In this document: one piece after another, positions 34,482 through 43,027 of the stretch
How positions within the stretch are numbered: position 1 is the first letter of the stretch
How the letters are laid out: each line of letters starts with the position of its first letter
Translations under genes and position numbers: made by a program
Assembly (NCBI GenBank): GCA_025920705.1
Contig: JAPDLJ010000002.1
Coordinates: 57,002-121,001, forward strand
Reading direction: 5' to 3'
Source: Candidatus Jingweiarchaeum tengchongense
GTDB taxonomy: Archaea; Nanobdellota; Nanobdellia; Jingweiarchaeales; Jingweiarchaeaceae
Length of the DNA stretch: 64,000 bases
The notes under the pieces: model-generated
The model's input: only the letters and a program-made list of their open reading frames with translations
Told to the model about the DNA's origin: nothing
The model's database searches: none

Positions 34482-34655
34482 ATGGCAAGGAACAAACCAA
34501 AAGCAAAAAAATTGAGGTTGGCAAGCGCACATAAAAAGTATATATCTGCGCCATTATTTGCAGTGTTAAAAAAATTTGGATTAAAGCGTGGACATAGGTG
34601 GAGATTAAATCCACATATGCGAAGACATTGGAGAAGAAAGAAATTAAAGGTGTAA
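34482..34655 (+). CDS. rpl39e: 50S ribosomal protein L39e
   Basis: The 57-aa basic protein reads MARNKPKAKKLRLASAHKKY and continues to GHRWRLNPHMRRHWRRKKLK. L39e lines the nascent-peptide exit tunnel. It begins 4 bases after the PDCD5 stop, with GTGAG as a possible ribosome site. Confidence 0.92.
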   Translation: MARNKPKAKKLRLASAHKKYISAPLFAVLKKFGLKRGHRWRLNPHMRRHWRRKKLKV

Positions 34656-34659
34656 GAAG

Positions 34660-34965
34660 ATGGCAGAGGAAAAAATATTAACATTAAATTTAAGAAAATA
34701 TGTTTCAATGGCGCCAAGATGGAGAAGGGCACCAAGAGCAATAAAGGCTGTAAGAGAACTTGTTAAAAAAAATCTAAAGGTAAAGAATGTAACCATAGGT
34801 GCCTCATTAAATGAATTGATATGGAGCAAGGGTGCTAAAAATCCAATCACGAAAATAAAAGTTAAAACAATTAAAGATGGTGAGAAAGTTACTGTTGATT
34901 TAATTGAAACAAAAAAAAGAGAAAAAGTCACTGAAAAAAGGAAGGAAGAGAAAAAAGAAAAATAG
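34660..34965 (+). CDS. rpl31e: 50S ribosomal protein L31e
   Basis: The 101-aa protein has LRKYVSMAPRWRRAPRAIKA and VTIGASLNELIWSKG, the L31e signature; it sits near the tunnel exit. The tail is rich in Lys/Glu (EKRKEEKKEK). In many archaea eIF6 and L20a/LX follow; here a hairpin and a different gene follow. Confidence 0.93.
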   Translation: MAEEKILTLNLRKYVSMAPRWRRAPRAIKAVRELVKKNLKVKNVTIGASLNELIWSKGAKNPITKIKVKTIKDGEKVTVDLIETKKREKVTEKRKEEKKEK

Positions 34966-34983
34966 TTTCGGTTTCTGCCGAAA
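34966..34983 (+). terminator. Hairpin after rpl31e
   Basis: TTTCGG and CCGAAA flank a 6-base loop immediately after the rpl31e stop and may end the S19e-L31e transcript. Confidence 0.4.
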
Positions 34984-34989
34984 ATAGAA

Positions 34990-35002
34990 AATTTAAATAA
35001 TA
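34990..35002 (+). promoter_or_regulatory. TATA box of the HTH membrane regulator
   Basis: AATTTAAATAATA lies 23-35 bases before ATG 35025. Confidence 0.5.
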
Positions 35003-35024
35003 CGGCGCTCAAATTTATTTTTAT

Positions 35025-35516
35025 ATGGAAATAACGAAAGAGTCATTAAAAGTGATTGTAAGTGATACAAGATTAAAAATATTGAAAAGCTTAAGCCAAA
35101 GAAGAAAAACACTGTCTGAACTTGCCAGAGAGCTTAATTTGGCCTTTTCAACGACAAAGGAACACCTTGATAAATTAATCCAAGCCAATCTAATCACAAA
35201 AGTGGATGATGGTCACAAATGGAAATATTACGAATTAACACCACAAGCTCAAAAATTATTTTCTCATAAAGCTGAAATAGTTTTAATATTAGGTTCAATT
35301 TCATTGATGTTGATTGGAATTATTGGTTTGTCATTCCAATTAATTAGTACAATGAGCATGCAGCCAACTATAGAAAAAGTAGCAATGGGTGGGGAAGAAG
35401 CAATGATCTTGATACCTCCAAAAAGTCTAATTAACCCGTTCTATTTATTTTTAGCTGTACTGGGCTTCGCCATACTATTAAAAATTTATATTAGACGTTT
35501 AAGATTCAGTTTATAA
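35025..35516 (+). CDS. Winged-helix transcriptional regulator with two membrane helices
   Basis: The 163-aa protein has an ArsR-like winged-helix domain at the N-terminus (DTRLKILKSLSQRRKTLSEL, TTKEHLDKLIQANLIT and KYYELTPQAQKL). Two transmembrane helices (about 86-107 and 139-155) are separated by an extracellular loop of about 30 residues. Such membrane-bound archaeal regulators may sense a surface signal and act on nearby promoters; the target is unknown. It is monocistronic and ends 4 bases before the convergent HD gene. Confidence 0.75.
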   Translation: MEITKESLKVIVSDTRLKILKSLSQRRKTLSELARELNLAFSTTKEHLDKLIQANLITKVDDGHKWKYYELTPQAQKLFSHKAEIVLILGSISLMLIGIIGLSFQLISTMSMQPTIEKVAMGGEEAMILIPPKSLINPFYLFLAVLGFAILLKIYIRRLRFSL

Positions 35517-35520
35517 AAAA

Positions 35521-36081
35521 TTAAAATTTTTTTAATCCCTGCCACCAATCATTTGAATTGCTTTTTTCAAGCGCAGCAAGTAAATTCTTTGCTGAGTCTG
35601 TCTGAAGTCTTTTGGAGATATTGCTTATCCAGTCTTGCGCGAATGTATGTCCTCTTTCAATGTATTCTTTTGCTGTGAATGCCATCTCTAAAAGATCTGC
35701 ATCCTTTGCAATAATCCCAGCTCTCGTGTTTTTGTACTTAATCTGCTTCCATAATTCAAAAATTTCTTCACCAAAATCTAATTTTTTCAATTGATCCTTA
35801 ACCGCACTTTCATCATCCAATTGGATGTATCTATTAGCAATTCTATGTATGTCTCCTGTTCTACATTCAGCTATTTCATGAAAAGCAAGAATGGAACAAA
35901 TCTCGAACGGATTTTCATATTTTTCCATCTTAGCTAGTATGAATCCAATCTGTATCGCGCGTGCAGTGTGAGCAGCTACACTTTCAGGATCTTCTATCCC
36001 AATTAGTCTCCAACCCTCATGTCTTATTCTTTTAAGTTGTGCTAATTCGAATATGAAATCTACTATTTCTTTATTGCCCAT
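35521..36081 (-). CDS. HD-domain phosphohydrolase (YfbR/HDDC2-like)
   Basis: The 186-aa protein matches the HDDC2/YfbR group of 5'-deoxynucleotidases: LKRIRHEGWRLIGIEDPESV, then AAHTARAIQIGFILA, HEIAECRTGDIH and KDADLLEMAFTAKEY. The His, HE and D residues form the metal site (H38, H68E69, D127 approximately). It likely removes phosphate from dNMPs. It is transcribed alone from a promoter shared with the divergent pfdA region. Confidence 0.87.
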   Translation of the reverse strand: MGNKEIVDFIFELAQLKRIRHEGWRLIGIEDPESVAAHTARAIQIGFILAKMEKYENPFEICSILAFHEIAECRTGDIHRIANRYIQLDDESAVKDQLKKLDFGEEIFELWKQIKYKNTRAGIIAKDADLLEMAFTAKEYIERGHTFAQDWISNISKRLQTDSAKNLLAALEKSNSNDWWQGLKKF

Positions 36082-36179
36082 AAGTAAATGATTTAATTTT
36101 TATTTAAATAATTTTTTACAGCTACATCAAATAGTAAGCTTAATAATCTGAGAACATTTTTTAGAGAATAGGTGAAACG

Positions 36180-36593
36180 ATGGAAAATAAAGAAAAAGAA
36201 GATATGTTGAAACAAAGGGCATTTGAATTTGAAGTTCTGAGAGAAAGGGCTCAAACATTGGAGGATCAAATACTAAATCTCGAAATGAAAAGAAATGAAT
36301 TAGAAATCGTTTCTGGAAGTCTTGACGAAATCAAAGATAAGAAAGATAAAGAGATACTCGTACCTCTTGGCTCTGGTGTTTTTTTAAGAGGAAAATTGTT
36401 AGAAAGTGAAAAAGTACTTATAAATGTTGGTGCTAATGTTATTGTGGAGAAGAGTTTGGAAGAAGCAAAGAATATCATAACTTCCCAAATAGAAGAAATA
36501 GAGAAGATTGAGATGCAGGTAAAAGATGAATTTACAAAATATCTAGTCGCGATGCAGAAAATACAAGAAGAGTTTGAAGCACTTCAAAAGTGA
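36180..36593 (+). CDS. pfdA: Prefoldin subunit alpha
   Basis: The 137-aa protein has two long coiled-coil helices joined by a beta-hairpin (EILVPLGSGVFLRGKLLESE, VLINVGANVIVEKS), the alpha-type prefoldin layout. Prefoldin passes unfolded proteins to the thermosome. A GGTGAAACG sequence directly before the ATG acts as ribosome site. It is followed after 4 bases by ftsY, the common archaeal pairing. Confidence 0.93.
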   Translation: MENKEKEDMLKQRAFEFEVLRERAQTLEDQILNLEMKRNELEIVSGSLDEIKDKKDKEILVPLGSGVFLRGKLLESEKVLINVGANVIVEKSLEEAKNIITSQIEEIEKIEMQVKDEFTKYLVAMQKIQEEFEALQK

Positions 36594-36597
36594 TTTT

Positions 36598-37641
36598 ATG
36601 TTTGAATTTTTGAAGAAGAAATTAAAGGATTCAATATCCAAAATTTCTGGAACCATTAAGAAAAGTGAAAAATTAGAAGAAACTAGTATTGAAAAAATTG
36701 AAGAAGTACCCAAGCAAAAGTTTGCCGAAAAGGATAGTAAAGAGAGAGTTACATTAAAGGAAAAAATATCGAAGGTTCTATTTGAGAAAAAACTAAGTGA
36801 AAATGAATTTAATGAAATTTTTTCCGAAATTAAGAATGATTTTCTTGAGAACAATATTGCGTTTGAAGTCGTTGAAAAAATAAGAGAGAGTTTGCAAAAT
36901 GAAATTGTTAATAAAAATGTTAAAAGGGGGGAAGAAGAAAAATACGTCAAAAAGGCACTTAAAAACGCAATAGAAGGTGTTCTAATCGAAGGTGATTTGA
37001 ATCTAGTGATCAACAAAGTCAAAGAAAACAGAGAAAAGGGTACACCTACGAAGTTTTTATTCGTTGGTATAAATGGGAGTGGTAAAACAACAACGCTTGC
37101 AAAGTTTGCAAATTGGTTAAAGAAAAATAATTTCTCAAGTGTATTTGCTGCAAGTGATACGTTTAGAGCTGCTAGCATTGAACAATTAGAAAAACATGCA
37201 ATTAATCTTGGAATTAAGGTAATAAAACACCAATATGGTGCTGACCCATGCGCAGTTGCATTTGATGCAAATGAATATGCAAAAACGCATCGGATAGATT
37301 GTGTTTTAATTGATACTGCTGGTAGGCAACATGTAAATAAGAACTTGATGGAAGAGTTAAAAAAAATTCATCGTGTAATAAAGCCAGATTTTGTGATTTT
37401 TGTTGGAGATTCTTTGACAGGAAATGATGTTGTTCAACAAGCAAAGGACTTTGATAAAATAGTACCAATTGACTTTTCAATTTTAACAAAAACAGATGTT
37501 GATAAGAAAGGTGGAGCAGTAATATCTGTAGGTTATGTAACAAAAAAACCAATTCTTTTTCTTGGAACAGGACAAGGATACGACGATATTAAGAAATTTA
37601 ATAAAAATGAAATACTGGAAATGCTTGGACTGGCAAGCTAA
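36598..37641 (+). CDS. ftsY: Signal recognition particle receptor FtsY
   Basis: The 347-aa SRP GTPase has an N-terminal acidic/basic segment (about 1-60), the four-helix N domain (about 60-140) and the G domain with GINGSGKTTT, DTFRAAS, DTAGRQHVNKNLMEE and TKTDVDKKGGAV. The receptor docks SRP-ribosome complexes at the membrane. ATG 36598 (MFEFLKKKLKD) is chosen over the TTG at 36574 because it is 4 bases after the pfdA stop and matches family N-termini. Confidence 0.95.
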   Translation: MFEFLKKKLKDSISKISGTIKKSEKLEETSIEKIEEVPKQKFAEKDSKERVTLKEKISKVLFEKKLSENEFNEIFSEIKNDFLENNIAFEVVEKIRESLQNEIVNKNVKRGEEEKYVKKALKNAIEGVLIEGDLNLVINKVKENREKGTPTKFLFVGINGSGKTTTLAKFANWLKKNNFSSVFAASDTFRAASIEQLEKHAINLGIKVIKHQYGADPCAVAFDANEYAKTHRIDCVLIDTAGRQHVNKNLMEELKKIHRVIKPDFVIFVGDSLTGNDVVQQAKDFDKIVPIDFSILTKTDVDKKGGAVISVGYVTKKPILFLGTGQGYDDIKKFNKNEILEMLGLAS

Positions 37642-37690
37642 TCTTTAAAACTAAAAATTATTAAATAACCTCTATTTCTAATAAAAAGAT

Positions 37691-39004
37691 ATGTTCGAAT
37701 CAATAAAAGAAGCATTAAGAAAAGTAATAACAGCTGGATATGTAGACGAGAAAACGATAGAAGCACTACTAAGTGAGATACATAATGCTCTGATAGTTGG
37801 AGATGTAGATGTTAAGTTGGCGGATGAGCTTATAAAAAAGATAAGGGAAAGAATAAAAAAGGAAAAAACCGGCGTTCTTTCAGTTAGAGAACAAGTCATA
37901 AGAATTGTTTATGAGGAATTGAGTGGCCTCTTGGGTAAAGAAACTGGAGAAATAAAAATAGAGAAAAAACCATTCAAAATCCTTTTAGTTGGTTTGTTCG
38001 GCTGTGGTAAAACAACAACAGCAGGTAAAATTGCAAAGTACTATCAAAAACGTGGTTATAAAGTCTGTCTACTTTGCTTGGATACATTCAGACCCGCAGC
38101 TTATGATCAGTTAAAACAGATAGCAACTAAATTGAATGTTGCTTTTTTTGGTGATGAAAGGGAGAGAGACCCAATAAAAATAATAGAAAAATTTAGAAAG
38201 GAGTTCAATAAGTATGATATTGTCATCGTAGATTCAGCGGGCAGGGACGCGCTGAATTCTGAATTGATAGATGAAATCAAAAAAATTAAATCATCGCTTA
38301 TGCCAGAAGAAACATTACTTGTAATTCAGGCTGACTTGGGGCAGATGGCAAGAATGCAAGCAAGTGCATTTAACGATGCACTTAAGATCACTGGTGTTAT
38401 CGTTACAAGAATGGATGGTAGTGCAAAAGGTGGTGGTGCATTAAGTGCATGTGCAGTTACTGGTGCTAAGGTTATATTTATTGGGACGGGTGAGCATCTT
38501 GAAGATCTTGAACAATACGATGCAAAAAAATTCGTTTCTAGATTGATTGGGCTTGGTGATCTTGAGACACTCATCCAAAAAATAAAAGAAAGTATTGAAG
38601 AAGAGAAAGCAAAAGAAATCACAGAAAAAGTTGAAAAAGGCAAGATCACACTCATTGATCTTTACGAGCAACTTGAATCAATCAATAAAATGGGTTCAAT
38701 TAGTAAGATTATAAATATGATACCTGGTCTTGGAATGCTCAACCTACCAAAAGAGTTAATGGACATTCAGGAGGAAAGAATGAAATTATATAAATATATC
38801 ATGGATTCAATGACAAAAGAAGAGCTTGAAAACCCAGATATTATAAATTTGGATCGGATCAAGAGGATTGCTGTTGGTAGTGGTACAAGTGAGGAAGATG
38901 TGAGAGAATTACTTTCTAGATATAAACAGATGAAAAGTTTAATGAAACGTATTAGCTCAGGTAATTTAAAAAAATTGATGAAACAATTTAGATTACCAAT
39001 GTGA
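37691..39004 (+). CDS. srp54: Signal recognition particle 54 kDa protein
   Basis: The 437-aa SRP54 has N, G and Met-rich M domains. G motifs are GLFGCGKTTTAGKIA, DTFRPAAYDQL, DSAGRDALNSEL and TRMDGSAKGGGALSA; the M domain has MIPGLGMLNLP, then GSGTSEEDVRELLSRYKQM. Compared with the family, the G1 Gln/Ser are Phe/Cys, DTAGR is DSAGR and the near-invariant TKLD is TRMD. Substrates are signal sequences of nascent chains. A 52-aa zinc-ribbon gene follows 6 bases later. Confidence 0.95.
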   Translation: MFESIKEALRKVITAGYVDEKTIEALLSEIHNALIVGDVDVKLADELIKKIRERIKKEKTGVLSVREQVIRIVYEELSGLLGKETGEIKIEKKPFKILLVGLFGCGKTTTAGKIAKYYQKRGYKVCLLCLDTFRPAAYDQLKQIATKLNVAFFGDERERDPIKIIEKFRKEFNKYDIVIVDSAGRDALNSELIDEIKKIKSSLMPEETLLVIQADLGQMARMQASAFNDALKITGVIVTRMDGSAKGGGALSACAVTGAKVIFIGTGEHLEDLEQYDAKKFVSRLIGLGDLETLIQKIKESIEEEKAKEITEKVEKGKITLIDLYEQLESINKMGSISKIINMIPGLGMLNLPKELMDIQEERMKLYKYIMDSMTKEELENPDIINLDRIKRIAVGSGTSEEDVRELLSRYKQMKSLMKRISSGNLKKLMKQFRLPM

Positions 39005-39009
39005 TAAAA

Positions 39010-39168
39010 ATGAAGTGTGAAATTTGTGGTAGAGAAATAGAGAAAGTATTTTTGGGGAAAATTAAAGGTACGTACTTTAGATTTGGGAAAAAATTGAAAG
39101 CAGTATGTTCAAATTGTCAAAAAAGCGAAAAAAATTTAAAAGAAAAACTGGGGGAAATACATAAATAA
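39010..39168 (+). CDS. Small zinc-ribbon protein (52 aa)
   Basis: The short protein MKCEICGREIEKVFLGKIKG, ending AVCSNCQKSEKNLKEKLGEI plus HK, has two CxxC pairs likely to bind zinc. The gene lies between srp54 and rpl21e in the same direction, 5 bases after the srp54 stop. Small zinc proteins of this form are common in archaeal translation clusters, with unknown function. Confidence 0.7.
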   Translation: MKCEICGREIEKVFLGKIKGTYFRFGKKLKAVCSNCQKSEKNLKEKLGEIHK

Positions 39169-39178
39169 TTTAAATTTA
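39167..39178 (+). promoter_or_regulatory. TATA box of rpl21e
   Basis: AATTTAAATTTA lies 19-30 bases before ATG 39197, at the end of the zinc-ribbon gene. Confidence 0.45.
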
Positions 39179-39196
39179 TTTTTTCTTCGTGAGACT

Positions 39197-39490
39197 ATGG
39201 TAATAAAATCAAAAGGCCCAAGATCAAAGACAAGACAAAAGTTTAAGAAGGAAAAATTAGGAGCCGGGAAAGTACCCATTTCAAGGTTTTTACAGTCATT
39301 CAATGTGGGGGAAAAAGTTATAATATCCCCAGAAGTTAGTTTTCATAAGGGGATGCCAAACAAAAGATTTTATGGTAAGATTGGTAAAGTAATTGGAAGG
39401 CGTGGAAAGGCATTTTTAGTTGAAGTAGAAGATGGTAACAAAAAGAAAATAGTGATATGTCCAGCGGTCCATTTAAAAAAATTAAGGTGA
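39197..39490 (+). CDS. rpl21e: 50S ribosomal protein L21e
   Basis: The 97-aa protein has SKGPRSKTRQKFKKEKLGAG, FNVGEKVIISPEVSFHKGMP and FYGKIGKVIGRRGKAFLVEV, the L21e SH3-like signature. It starts the L21e-rpoF-DUF655 series, a standard archaeal linkage. Confidence 0.94.
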   Translation: MVIKSKGPRSKTRQKFKKEKLGAGKVPISRFLQSFNVGEKVIISPEVSFHKGMPNKRFYGKIGKVIGRRGKAFLVEVEDGNKKKIVICPAVHLKKLR

Positions 39491-39495
39491 AATAA

Positions 39496-39849
39496 ATGCC
39501 GGAAGAATTTGAGATATTAAAAGAAGAAGTTGTCCCATTGTTTAAGGTAAAAGAAATACTCTCAAAGAGATCTGCAAAAGACCTTACTTATGAACAAAAG
39601 AAGGCATTTGAACACGCAAAGGAATTTGTGAAATTGGATAAAGAAGAAATTGATCGTTTAAGTGAGGAATTAAAGGCGCTTGGTATTAGAAAATTAAAAG
39701 ACAAACACATTGTAAAAATAATTGACATTTTACCTAAGAATGTTGAGCAATTGAAAGTAATATTAACAGAAACGGATTTAACATTCAAATCAAGTGAATT
39801 ATCGAAAATAATGGAAATTGTGAGTAAGTATGTCAAGACAAAAAAATAA
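39496..39849 (+). CDS. rpoF: DNA-directed RNA polymerase subunit F (Rpb4-like)
   Basis: The 117-aa protein fits archaeal RpoF: EILKEEVVPLFKVKEILSKR, LTYEQKKAFEHAKEFVKL and the HRDC-like end (LKDKHIVKIIDILPKNVEQL). With RpoE it forms the polymerase stalk. It is placed after rpl21e with 5 bases between and before DUF655, as in most archaea. Confidence 0.93.
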   Translation: MPEEFEILKEEVVPLFKVKEILSKRSAKDLTYEQKKAFEHAKEFVKLDKEEIDRLSEELKALGIRKLKDKHIVKIIDILPKNVEQLKVILTETDLTFKSSELSKIMEIVSKYVKTKK

Positions 39850-39869
39850 ACTTAAAAATGTGAATTTAA

Positions 39870-40418
39870 ATGATAAAAACCCAAGTAAAGGAAGACTTTG
39901 GAATTGTTTTGGATTTTTTGTTACATGGCAATCCGTACCGAGGTATAAATACGCCAGTAGCACAGGTACTTGGGGAAAAGCATTTTATACTTCTTGAAGT
40001 TGCACCCAAAGATAATGTTACTCTTTCTCCAAACGAAAAGGTTTATATCGGGCCTGAAAAAAGGGATAAAATACACCACATCATAGGAAGAATAATGTTC
40101 GACGACTTAACACAAATAGCAAGAACAAATCTTATTTTAATCATCGAAAAACTCGTGACAGAGAGGGAAAAAGAATTCGTTGATTTTTTTAATAATGCTG
40201 GACCAATAACAACAAGGTTACATCAGCTTGAGCTTTTACCAGGCATAGGAAAGAAACACATGTGGAAGATTTTAGAGGAGCGTGATGAGAAACCATTTGT
40301 AAGCTTCGAAGATATTAAAGAAAGAATACCTCTGGTCCCTGATCCAAAAAGGATGATAATTAAACGAATTTTACAAGAGTTAGAAAGCAAAGAAAAGTAC
40401 AAGTTATTCGTTGGTTAA
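39870..40418 (+). CDS. DUF655 family nucleic-acid-binding protein
   Basis: The 182-aa protein has an N-terminal OB-fold-like part (DFLLHGNPYRGINTPVAQVL, FILLEVAPKDN) and a helix-hairpin-helix (LELLPGIGKKHMWKILEERD). DUF655 proteins are conserved next to rpoF and ksgA and are thought to bind RNA or DNA. Its last 4 bases overlap a convergent gene. Confidence 0.88.
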   Translation: MIKTQVKEDFGIVLDFLLHGNPYRGINTPVAQVLGEKHFILLEVAPKDNVTLSPNEKVYIGPEKRDKIHHIIGRIMFDDLTQIARTNLILIIEKLVTEREKEFVDFFNNAGPITTRLHQLELLPGIGKKHMWKILEERDEKPFVSFEDIKERIPLVPDPKRMIIKRILQELESKEKYKLFVG

Positions 40419-40867
40419 AGTAACGATCTTTCTGATATAACTGCTCGCTGCACTGAACCCGTCCTTGAGCACTCAACTACTATTTTTCCACCGGAGTGGA
40501 AAGATCCACTCAATTCCAGGTTTGAGACGTATGTAAAGTTACTGCAGTATCTATTTTCTAATCCGATGGTCATTGCACATATTTGATTGTTAATCACATA
40601 AACCATATATGGATAATTTACGATCTGTTGTGGCATTTCTAAGATGAACGCTACGCTACTTTCCATTGATTCATAAGAAGCCAAAGCGCAAGACTGTTTT
40701 ATTAGAAAGCTTACATGGCTCTCCACATTCATCAATTCATTATTTATTGTATAATCCCTAATTTTTGGTACAATGATTCTGTTAAATAAATAAGCAGTTG
40801 AAACAACGATAAAGATACCAGCAGCAAATACGAGGATCTCTCTAACGATGTCAAACTGTCCTTTCAT
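40415..40867 (-). CDS. Small membrane-anchored protein, pilin-like topology
   Basis: The 150-aa protein has one hydrophobic helix near the N-terminus (about 11-30, ILVFAAGIFIVVSTAYLFNR) followed by an outer part of about 115 residues with Cys and beta strands. A short N-terminal tail before one helix resembles type IV pilin-like or pseudopilin proteins, but no FlaK/PibD cleavage motif is clear. It starts 1 base after the larger membrane gene upstream on the strand. Confidence 0.55.
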   Translation of the reverse strand: MKGQFDIVREILVFAAGIFIVVSTAYLFNRIIVPKIRDYTINNELMNVESHVSFLIKQSCALASYESMESSVAFILEMPQQIVNYPYMVYVINNQICAMTIGLENRYCSNFTYVSNLELSGSFHSGGKIVVECSRTGSVQRAVISERSLL

Positions 40868-40868
40868 T

Positions 40869-41741
40869 TTATTTTCCAGCTGTTACGATATCAAGTATTG
40901 TTTCGTATCTGTCTTTCTTTCTTTCCAGTTCCTCCTTTAATTGTTTGTAGGTTTCCTCGCTTACTTTTCCTTCTGTGAATCTCTTCTGTAAATTATCTAT
41001 CTCTTTATTTATTTCTCTCAGCGAATTTAATGCTTGAATTTCTGGTTCTCTCCCAATCGTGATTTTTGGTTCTTTCTCTTTCCTCTTGATGTATTTTCTT
41101 GAGATCACATCATACAATTCTGCTAGGTCATTTTCCAGTTTTTTAAATGCTTCCTTGTCTTTCTTCTCGCTGTCTCCTGATATCATTAAGTGAACATCAC
41201 ATTTCTCATCTTCTACATCATATATGCCTGCAATCTTTATCCACACTGCAAGACCAATTTTTTCTTTTATGTAATAAACGATGATTGCTGCCAATATGAA
41301 TATGCCCCCTATCCACAATGAGTAACTCTTCCATTCACTAAGGATTGTGCTTTCCTGAACTAGTGACCAGGGCAGAACGTAAAGTAGCAGTGAGACGATG
41401 CCGATGGCCAAAAATATTTTCCAAATGATTGGAAATTTTGAGCCCTTATCAAGCTCCTTCAGCGATTTTATGATTGATTTGGTAGGTTTTAATCTTCCAC
41501 CCCTAAAAATACCCTCAAATTCTGGATCATCGAATTTTGTCATTTCATTTAATATCGTAGTAAATCCAAGGTCCTCAAGTAATTCCATAGAAAATGACCT
41601 CAATTCTTCTGGATCCCCTGCTCTTATGTTCAAATCATAGAATATGTGTTTGTTCCTCATATGCTCCGTCTTAAATTCTTCTTCGTATCTTTCAATTACG
41701 GTTTTTTTACTAAAAAACATCCTTCCCACCTTTATTTTCAT
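40869..41741 (-). CDS. Membrane protein with two helices and C-terminal coiled coil
   Basis: The 290-aa protein has a soluble N-terminal part (about 1-100), two transmembrane helices (about 104-122 and 138-157), a cytosolic part with KIAGIYDVEDEKCDVHLMIS, and a C-terminal helical end (LQKRFTEGKVSEETYKQLKE) like a SHOCT or coiled-coil domain. Met8 (MFFSKKTVIE) is an alternative start. The function is unknown. The downstream pilin-like gene appears to be cotranscribed. Confidence 0.6.
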   Translation of the reverse strand: MKIKVGRMFFSKKTVIERYEEEFKTEHMRNKHIFYDLNIRAGDPEELRSFSMELLEDLGFTTILNEMTKFDDPEFEGIFRGGRLKPTKSIIKSLKELDKGSKFPIIWKIFLAIGIVSLLLYVLPWSLVQESTILSEWKSYSLWIGGIFILAAIIVYYIKEKIGLAVWIKIAGIYDVEDEKCDVHLMISGDSEKKDKEAFKKLENDLAELYDVISRKYIKRKEKEPKITIGREPEIQALNSLREINKEIDNLQKRFTEGKVSEETYKQLKEELERKKDRYETILDIVTAGK

Positions 41742-41794
41742 TACAATTATCTCATTATAAACTTAAACACTTATTATTTAAATATTTATTTACT

Positions 41795-42220
41795 TTAAAG
41801 TAGTACTTTTTTTGCTTCTTCTATAAATTTGTATTTCTTTGATGGTGAGCTCCTAAAATGTATTTTAACAAATATGCAGTCGTCCCCAGCGTTCAAATTT
41901 GCAACTTTTTTAGTAAATGCCTTCTGTTTGTCAAATCTTAAAAAAAGATTACCTTTATTATCGATCCTGTCTTCTATTGTTCTTTCTAAATTCTCCTTGG
42001 AGATGTTGTCCATTTTATTCCTTATGTTTTTGATTACTTCATCTATTTCTTCTTTCCTTGTTAAAATACAAGAAATAATCTTCATTCTTGTACCAAATGA
42101 AACATTCTTTTCATTTACTATTAAATCTTTTACAGGAATGATACATAGAAATGCATCTTTAACTTTACTCTCATCTTCGCTTTCATGAATGAATGTCTCA
42201 GCTTCTATCTTGTCTATCAT
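41795..42220 (-). CDS. RNA-binding / exosome-associated protein (DUF54 family)
   Basis: The 141-aa protein fits the DUF54 RNA-binding family: MIDKIEAETFIHESEDESKV, then LFLRFDKQKAFTKKVANLNA and GDDCIFVKIHFRSSPSK. Family proteins are often linked with exosome or ribosome genes. The ATG is 1 base after the ksgA stop, so it is cotranscribed with the rRNA dimethylase. Confidence 0.8.
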   Translation of the reverse strand: MIDKIEAETFIHESEDESKVKDAFLCIIPVKDLIVNEKNVSFGTRMKIISCILTRKEEIDEVIKNIRNKMDNISKENLERTIEDRIDNKGNLFLRFDKQKAFTKKVANLNAGDDCIFVKIHFRSSPSKKYKFIEEAKKVLL

Positions 42221-42221
42221 A

Positions 42222-43019
42222 CTACAGAATAGGTAAAATGAGCTCTTTAATTTTTTCTATCTCATCCTCGCTCAACTCGAAAACCCTTTTTTCTAAGAGT
42301 TCTTTATCAATTTTATTTTCCAGAAAATTCTTTATCTCAGATTTGTCCTTTATTTTTGTGTATGTTCTTGAGTTTATTAGTGCTTTAAGCACTGTATTAT
42401 TTTTGTGAAAGAAAAGTAGATTTGTTGTCTTAAAAAAGTTTTCATCATATTTTTTACCCTTTGGTACAATTTTAACAATGGCACTGTCAACTTTTGGTGA
42501 TGGTTTAAAAAAATGTTTTGGGATATACTTTAGTATCTCACAACGCGCGAAATAATTCACAAAAACAGTGAGTCTTGAATAATTTGGAAAACCTGGTTCT
42601 GCTATCATTCTCTCGGCAAATTCACGTTGATACATAAGTATTGCAAGTACATCTTTATTTTTTGATTTAAATTTCTCATCATTGAGAAATTTAAGTATTT
42701 TTTCGGTTATCGGTGAGGAGATTTCATACGGTAAATTACCTACGATTTTATTTGCTTCAGGAAATTTGATTTTTAGCGCGTCGGCATTTATAAAATTCAC
42801 ATTATTGAATTTGAGTAGATTTTTCTTCAATTCAATAAAAAGTTTTTTATCTATTTCGATTGCATGTACGAGCAATGCCCTCTCAGCTAAGTATTTGGTA
42901 AGATTACCATATCCAGCCCCTATTTCAATCACAATATCTTTTTTACTTAAGTCAGCATAATTCGCAATCTCCATCAAAATTCTCTCTGATTTAAGAAAAA
43001 CTTGACTATATTTCGGCAT
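42222..43019 (-). CDS. ksgA: 16S rRNA dimethyladenosine transferase (KsgA/RsmA)
   Basis: The 265-aa SAM-dependent enzyme dimethylates two adjacent adenines in the 3' helix of 16S rRNA. Motifs are MPKYSQVFL, IVIEIGAGYGNLTKYLAERA, HAIEIDKK, FINADALKI and IVGNLPYEISSPI, with HFFKPSPKVDSAIVKI near the C-terminal part. It is usually codirectional with DUF655 in archaea; here it is on the opposite strand, separated by two membrane genes and DUF54. Confidence 0.94.
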   Translation of the reverse strand: MPKYSQVFLKSERILMEIANYADLSKKDIVIEIGAGYGNLTKYLAERALLVHAIEIDKKLFIELKKNLLKFNNVNFINADALKIKFPEANKIVGNLPYEISSPITEKILKFLNDEKFKSKNKDVLAILMYQREFAERMIAEPGFPNYSRLTVFVNYFARCEILKYIPKHFFKPSPKVDSAIVKIVPKGKKYDENFFKTTNLLFFHKNNTVLKALINSRTYTKIKDKSEIKNFLENKIDKELLEKRVFELSEDEIEKIKELILPIL

Positions 43020-43027
43020 TTTAATTA

